From Acetobacterium woodii (GTDB taxonomy: Bacteria > Bacillota > Clostridia > Eubacteriales > Eubacteriaceae): a stretch of DNA of 57,710 nt. A program made the position numbers and the translations under genes. This document shows, in pieces, positions 53,186 through 57,710 of this stretch (position 1 is the first letter of the stretch; each line of letters begins with the position of its first letter). Below the pieces are notes generated by a model. That model saw only the letters and a list, made by a program, of their open reading frames with translations. It did not search any database and was not told the DNA's origin. Where the stretch lies: positions 1-57,710 of the forward strand of contig JACQZP010000023.1 in assembly GCA_016213825.1 (NCBI GenBank). The letters are read 5' to 3'.

Positions 53186-55222
53186 CTATTTTTGACTATC
53201 CGTATCTTTCACGGTCTCTGGATCTTCCTTTTCTTCTGTATCAAATTCCGACTCTTCAACAAATTCAGAATTATCACGCAATTCAATCTCTTTTTCTAAT
53301 TCCTTTTTATCTAAAATCTCTTCAATCATTTCATCTTCCTCATCCAGTTTATTCTTTGCCAGGGAATCCAAAGAATAATGATAAGGAATAATCGCTGACG
53401 TCACATTTTTATAATGACTGAGCAATTGTTCTAAAAAATAAGTCGTCTGATTATGTAAAACCACATCATACCAGTGATTTGCTACATATTTAATCAAAAT
53501 AACCGTTAAATTTTCACCATGCCCCAAATCTTTTTCTCTTTTATAGATATAGCATTTAAGGGTTCTGGTAATATCTCGATAGGGATTTTCAATGATTTCC
53601 AATTTTAGTGGCACCTTCAAGTCGTCCCATTGCGCCCGCAATTCTCTGGCATGCTCCGGATAACGGCAGAAATGTAGTACCGTGATATCATCTGAAATGG
53701 TATTTGCATAATTGAGTGCTTTTAATGTTGCCTTGTTAATCGATTGGAGGAGCACAATGCAGGGGGTGCCCTTCATTCCAGGAGGTCTTGGATAGTAAGG
53801 GCCAAATTCTGTCAACTCCAATTGTTTTTTGACCTCATCATAATGGTTTCTGATATAAATCATAACCAAGATAATAAGTGGCATGGCGATCGCCAGCATC
53901 CAGGCACCTTCAAGAAATTTTGAATAGAAAATAATAAGCGAACCAACCCCAGTGACAATTGCTCCGAATACATTAATCAGCGATTTATATTGCCAGCCTT
54001 TATCCTTTTCCCGGAGCCACTTTTTAAACATCCCATATTGGGACAGGGTGAACGAAACGAATACCCCCACCGAATAAAGCGGAATCAGATGATGGGGGTC
54101 ACTGTGAAAAACAATCACTAGAAAAATAGCGATAACCATAATAAACAGAATTCCATTGGAAAAACTGAGCTTTGCCCCCCGCTGGGAAAACTGTCGGGGT
54201 ACGTAACGATCATGTGCCAATAGATATAATAATAACGGCAAGCCATTATAGGCGGTGTTAGCAGCCAGGATCAAAATTAAAGACGTGGTTATCTGAATAA
54301 TATAGTAAAAAAAGTTCAAGCCAAAAATAGACTGGGCAATTTGTGCCACTACGGTGGTCCCTTCAATATGGACCACTTGCAGGTTGACTGCCAAAACTGT
54401 CGTTCCACCAAAAATAATCACAATGATCCCTGCCAGTAAATATAAAACATGGCGGGCATTCCGCTGCGAAGGATCTTTAAAAGCCGGCACTGCATTACTC
54501 ACCGCTTCAACCCCGGTTAATGCCGAGCATCCGGATGAAAAAGCCCGCAGTACCAGCACAATAAGTAAACCCTGATATACTTCCGCAGGCATGACACTGG
54601 CTAATTGGTCTGGTGAATAAACGATTGGTTCAAGGGTTCCTGAAAATAACCGAAAAAAACCGACGACAATCATAATACACATGGCAACAATAAAGGCATA
54701 GGTTGGAACCCCAAAAATCTTGGATGATTCCCGCATCCCTCTGAGGTTAACCAGTGTGATCAGTAAAATACAGGCAACGGAAATTTCGACTTTATACGGG
54801 TAAAGACTCGGTACTGCCGCAACAATGGCCATGGTCGATGCCGAAATACTAACCGCAACTGTCAGAATATAGTCGACGATTAATGCGGCGGCCGAGATTA
54901 ATGCCGGCTTTTCACCCAAATTTTCTTTTGAAACAATATAGGCACCACCGCCATTGGGATAATGCGCAATGATTTGTGAATAAGAAAAAACAAGAATGAG
55001 CAGTAATAGAATAATTGCTGCAACCACTCCCGGCACAAAACCAAAAGCGGCAAACCCAAGCATTGGTACCAGAACAAGCAGGATCTCTTCAACCGCATAA
55101 GCTACTGAGGATACCGCATCGCTGGCCAATATTGGCAAACCCCATCTTACGGATAATCGTTCGTGTTTGATTTCATCGGTTCGCAGTGATTTCCCCAACA
55201 GCACCTTTTTAACTTTTGACAA
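53186..55222 (-). CDS. APC-superfamily permease with cytoplasmic tail
   Basis: The 678-residue transporter has about 12 membrane helices (20-470) with the APC start VRWGLPILASDAVSSVAYAVEE, and a soluble C-terminal domain (about 490-630) that resembles a UspA-like fold, ending in a very acidic Glu/Asp-rich tail. Such proteins are annotated as amino-acid or potassium permeases; the substrate is not clear. The start is TTG, eight bases after GGGAG. A c-di-AMP riboswitch (common before related K+ permeases) was looked for and not seen. Confidence 0.88.
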   Translation of the reverse strand: MSKVKKVLLGKSLRTDEIKHERLSVRWGLPILASDAVSSVAYAVEEILLVLVPMLGFAAFGFVPGVVAAIILLLLILVFSYSQIIAHYPNGGGAYIVSKENLGEKPALISAAALIVDYILTVAVSISASTMAIVAAVPSLYPYKVEISVACILLITLVNLRGMRESSKIFGVPTYAFIVAMCIMIVVGFFRLFSGTLEPIVYSPDQLASVMPAEVYQGLLIVLVLRAFSSGCSALTGVEAVSNAVPAFKDPSQRNARHVLYLLAGIIVIIFGGTTVLAVNLQVVHIEGTTVVAQIAQSIFGLNFFYYIIQITTSLILILAANTAYNGLPLLLYLLAHDRYVPRQFSQRGAKLSFSNGILFIMVIAIFLVIVFHSDPHHLIPLYSVGVFVSFTLSQYGMFKKWLREKDKGWQYKSLINVFGAIVTGVGSLIIFYSKFLEGAWMLAIAMPLIILVMIYIRNHYDEVKKQLELTEFGPYYPRPPGMKGTPCIVLLQSINKATLKALNYANTISDDITVLHFCRYPEHARELRAQWDDLKVPLKLEIIENPYRDITRTLKCYIYKREKDLGHGENLTVILIKYVANHWYDVVLHNQTTYFLEQLLSHYKNVTSAIIPYHYSLDSLAKNKLDEEDEMIEEILDKKELEKEIELRDNSEFVEESEFDTEEKEDPETVKDTDSQK

Positions 55223-55289
55223 ATTAATCTCCCCATTCCTTACTTAATTTAAAAACACTTATTTAAAGACGTGCCTTATCTTCATATAG

Positions 55290-55318
55290 CATATATATCC
55301 ACTCATTAAAAAAATCAA
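55290..55318 (-). promoter_or_regulatory. Possible promoter of the APC permease
   Basis: TTGATT (55313-55318), 17 bases and TATATG (55290-55295) on the minus strand, about 70 bases before the TTG start. The rest of 55319-55453 is AT-rich with nothing I recognise. Confidence 0.4.
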
Positions 55319-55453
55319 CAATTTTATCATTTGAGACTTCCCAAAATTCAAGACAAATAGAATGATTTTTAAATATTCTTGATTACTAGACTTCAAACTT
55401 TCTTGTCTTTGAATTTTAGGTATCGATAAATAATTACTAATTGATTCAAAAAA

Positions 55454-55483
55454 AGGCCTGCAAAACTAAAGTTCTGCAGACCT
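55454..55483 (-). terminator. Terminator of the leuCD-type operon
   Basis: AGGTCTGCAGAACT pairs with AGTTTTGCAGGCCT across two bases and is followed by seven T on the minus strand. Confidence 0.9.
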
Positions 55484-55508
55484 CTTGATCAATTAATACT
55501 TATCTATT

Positions 55509-56030
55509 TTAGTAATTCTTATCGGCATAACCAACCCAGCCGCCTTCTTTAACCAGGGTTTTATCAAACTCACCTACTTTGAAGTCGATGGTTTCCGTTT
55601 TGCCATCGGCACTGATAATGATCGTATCGGCATCCACATCAATTTCCATGGCGACCGTTTTTCCGGCATAATTTGTAAAAAGAGACTCAATGGTTTCTTT
55701 GGGCAACTCAATGGCAAACATGCCGCAGTTGTACATATTCTGTCGGAAGATTCGGGCAAAGCTTTCGGCAATCACAACATTGATGCCATTCACTTCCAGG
55801 GCCCAGGGTGCATGTTCTCGGGACGAACCGCAACCAAAGTTTTCGCGGGTGACAATCACCGCCTTATTCTGGGTGTCTTCCTTATGGAAGCCTGGCAAGA
55901 CCAGATCCTCCAGCAAATTTGGCTGTAAAGCTTCTTTGGTAATTTCGGTCAGATATTTGGCCGGAATGATTTCATCGGTATTGATATCGCTTCTGTCCAG
56001 GAATAATACGTTTCCTTTAAAATTTTTCAT
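55509..56030 (-). CDS. leuD: 3-isopropylmalate dehydratase-type small subunit
   Basis: The 173-residue small subunit of a two-subunit aconitase-family hydro-lyase has the family motif FGCGSSREHAPWAL and the N-terminal DRSDINTDEIIPAKYL. It starts 10 bases after the large subunit gene. Specificity is set mainly by this subunit's loop after DEIIPAKYL, but I cannot read a substrate from it. LeuD or a homologue such as the dimethylmaleate hydratase small subunit is possible. Confidence 0.88.
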   Translation of the reverse strand: MKNFKGNVLFLDRSDINTDEIIPAKYLTEITKEALQPNLLEDLVLPGFHKEDTQNKAVIVTRENFGCGSSREHAPWALEVNGINVVIAESFARIFRQNMYNCGMFAIELPKETIESLFTNYAGKTVAMEIDVDADTIIISADGKTETIDFKVGEFDKTLVKEGGWVGYADKNY

Positions 56031-56040
56031 GTCTCTCCAC

Positions 56041-57327
56041 CTATGCCTTAAATAAATCAGAATTTGTTATTGTGCCGGTAATCGCTGCTGCCGCTGCCGA
56101 GGCCGGGCTCATCAGATGAACCATCCCACCCTTACCCATTCGACCGTTGAAATTACGGTTGGTCGTGGAGGCACAGACTTCGCCTTCGGCTAGCACGCCG
56201 TTGCTCATGCCCAGACAGGCCCCACAGGTGGGATTGGTCACACAGAATCCGGCATCCTGGAAGATTTCGATCAAGCCTTCTTTTAAGGCCATGGAGTATA
56301 TCGCCGGCGTTGCCGGGCTGACAATGGCTCGGACATCATCGCTGATTTTCTTGCCCTTTAAAACGCTGGCAGCGATCCGCAAATCTTCAATTCGCCCGTT
56401 GGTGCAGCTACCGATATAGATCTGATCGACTTTTGTGCCTGTTTCTTGCTTCACGGTTCTAACTTGATCCGGTTTAAAACCGATCGTTACCATTGGTTCC
56501 AGATTTGAAATATTGTATTCGCAGATTCGTTCATATTCAGCATCGGCATCTGACACCCATTTGGAGTAATCGTTCAGAGCGTCTTCTTTAGTGGCAAACT
56601 CATCCTTGATGAACTCCCACAGGTAGTCGACGGTGGTCATATCGGGATAACAGATCCCACAGGTACCGCCGGCTTCAATGGCCATGTTACACAGAGTCAT
56701 CCGGGATTCCATCGACATGGCATCCACCACTGGACCGGTGAACTCAATCACCATGTTGGTGGCACCGTTGACGGTCAGTTCTTTAATGATAAAAAGGATC
56801 AGATCCTTGGCATAAACGCCCGGTTTTAATTCACCTTTGAGGACAATTTTGATGGTTTTGGGAAAATGGAAAGCACAGACGCCTTTTAAAATCCCGACTT
56901 CCAGATCGGTTGTACCAATCCCGGCGGCGAAGGCTCCAAAGGCGCCATGGGTACAGGTGTGGGAGTCGCCCATAATGATGGTATAGCCTGGTCGGACAAA
57001 TCCTTTTTCGGGAAAGATGGCATGACAGACACCGTTTTTACCGATATCAAAAAAGTCTTTGATCTCATGTCGTCTGGCCCAATCCCGGAGGATTTTTCCC
57101 TGTTCGGCGGTTTTTGAATCCTTGGCTGGGGTCACATGGTCGATCACGGCTTTAATCTTAGTGGGATCAAAGACCCGATCCATGCCTCGTGCCATCAGAT
57201 CGGTAATGGCGATTGGGGTGGTAATCTCATGACAGAAAACCCGGTCCAGTTTCAGCACATGGGTATCGGGGAACGGCTCGTCCACCCGGTGTGCATCAAA
57301 TATTTTTTCAGCAATTGTTTTTCCCAT
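56041..57327 (-). CDS. leuC: 3-isopropylmalate dehydratase-type large subunit
   Basis: The 428-residue large subunit carries the [4Fe-4S] cysteines in IGSCTNGRIEDL and NPTCGACLGMSNG. The length fits the short (archaeal-type) LeuC/homoaconitase group. GGAG precedes the ATG. No other leu genes lie nearby, so isopropylmalate isomerase is likely but not certain; close relatives act on dimethylmaleate, citrate-like or homocitrate substrates. The promoter lies about 110 bases upstream. Confidence 0.88.
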   Translation of the reverse strand: MGKTIAEKIFDAHRVDEPFPDTHVLKLDRVFCHEITTPIAITDLMARGMDRVFDPTKIKAVIDHVTPAKDSKTAEQGKILRDWARRHEIKDFFDIGKNGVCHAIFPEKGFVRPGYTIIMGDSHTCTHGAFGAFAAGIGTTDLEVGILKGVCAFHFPKTIKIVLKGELKPGVYAKDLILFIIKELTVNGATNMVIEFTGPVVDAMSMESRMTLCNMAIEAGGTCGICYPDMTTVDYLWEFIKDEFATKEDALNDYSKWVSDADAEYERICEYNISNLEPMVTIGFKPDQVRTVKQETGTKVDQIYIGSCTNGRIEDLRIAASVLKGKKISDDVRAIVSPATPAIYSMALKEGLIEIFQDAGFCVTNPTCGACLGMSNGVLAEGEVCASTTNRNFNGRMGKGGMVHLMSPASAAAAAITGTITNSDLFKA

Positions 57328-57436
57328 TTTATTCTCCTTATTTCCTTGCTGCCAATTTTTTAATTTTATCTGGCTTTTAATTTTTTATTAAGTTACTGGT
57401 TTTGCATTTTTATTCATTTTCAATATGAATATATAT

Positions 57437-57466
57437 ATTATGACATAAAAGGTGTGAGTAGATCAA
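57437..57466 (-). promoter_or_regulatory. Promoter of the leuCD-type operon
   Basis: TTGATC (57461-57466), 18 bases and CATAAT (57437-57442) on the minus strand. The IS element boundary lies 70 bases upstream. Confidence 0.5.
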
Positions 57467-57535
57467 ATAATGTCAGCAATTTTCTTGAAAATTTTGAAAT
57501 TACTAAGGCACAATCATTTCTGCGCAGGCGGTGTT

Positions 57536-57710
57536 TGTCAAGATAGTTGACGGGTTTTATTGATTTAACTGGATCGTCAACACTTTTTTAGACCACTTTT
57601 TTGTGGGCTGATTTTCGATATGCCACTGGTGTCAAGTAACTCAATGACGAATGAATTCTTACGTTGTTGTACCAATTGACATAATCGGACAACATCAATT
57701 TCAGATAATC
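57536..57710 (-). mobile_element. End of an IS3-family insertion sequence, truncated by the window
   Basis: A transposase fragment ends near an IS end beginning TGTCAAGATAGTTGACGGG at 57536. Only the end next to leuC is seen, so the terminal inverted repeat cannot be confirmed. The element is probably complete outside the window. Confidence 0.6.
57588..57710 (-). CDS. IS3-family transposase, C-terminal 40 residues (partial)
   Basis: The minus strand reads a frame from the window edge to TAA at 57588, with YVNWYNNVRIHSSLSYLTP and VAYRKSAHKK. This is the conserved C-terminus of the IS3-family integrase domain (WYN...R.H.SL.YLTP..Y). It is cut by the window edge, and is not in frame with any other gene. 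Confidence 0.85.
   Translation of the reverse strand, partial: DYLKLMLSDYVNWYNNVRIHSSLSYLTPVAYRKSAHKKVV

Noticed and set aside
55223-55508. c-di-AMP riboswitch upstream of the APC permease
   Set aside because: No ydaO-type conserved segments are visible in the AT-rich 286 bases.

Overview
The window looks like a chromosomal segment of a low-GC anaerobic Firmicute of the Clostridia, and the overall flavour fits an acetogen such as Acetobacterium (inference from gene content; no rRNA is present to confirm it). The clues are an FMN riboswitch, a Mg2+ M-box and a T-box in Firmicutes style, TTGACA/TATAAT promoters with strong Shine-Dalgarno sites, GatCAB amidotransferase, an A-type flavoprotein of strict anaerobes, stand-alone CobT, and a phenylacetate-CoA ligase paired with an ACT-domain protein. 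Most genes read on the minus strand.

Layout: 1-1.1 kb holds a strong promoter leaving the left edge and ribU behind an FMN riboswitch. 1.1-2.6 kb is corA with an M-box leader, a tandem 64-bp repeat and a 29-codon upstream ORF. gadB follows on the plus strand, then two repeat-rich surface proteins (4.3-7.6 kb) and the fruR-fruK-fruA operon (7.8-11.4 kb). A response regulator/kinase pair, a TetR regulator and a T-box-led paaK/ACT operon run to 17.5 kb. 17.6-19.2 kb is a plus-strand ABC exporter. 19.3-23.3 kb holds cobT and a two-component system facing a small secreted protein with Ca2+-loop-like motifs; both promoters carry the same 11-bp-period direct repeat at the same distance from the -10 box. 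metNIQ (23.5-26.3 kb) has its own promoter and a structured leader of no class I recognise. yccF, a foldback repeat, msrA, a hydrolase, five tRNA genes plus a tRNA-Lys pseudogene, and an ArsR-controlled ABC-2 exporter complete the stretch to 31.3 kb.

31.3-46.1 kb is a dense minus-strand run: a zinc-ribbon protein of unknown function, a two-component system, an iron alcohol dehydrogenase, pcrA, ligA, gatCAB, rph, rdgB and yfcE. Spacing is tight enough for long co-transcription. mnmA and fprA follow; upstream of fprA an apparently orphan terminator and LacI/CcpA-type palindrome may mark a small RNA. 49-53 kb has a small orphan protein, a PF06541-type membrane protein and a GspE/GspF pair without pilins. 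An APC permease, a LeuCD-type hydro-lyase and the end of an IS3-family element close the window.

How the genes work together: much of the window is small-molecule supply under RNA control (riboflavin, Mg2+, methionine, an amino-acid-gated acyl-CoA ligase), alongside signalling and information processing. The best candidates for something new are the metNIQ leader, the two-component system with its secreted glycine-rich partner and shared promoter boxes, and the layered corA leader.
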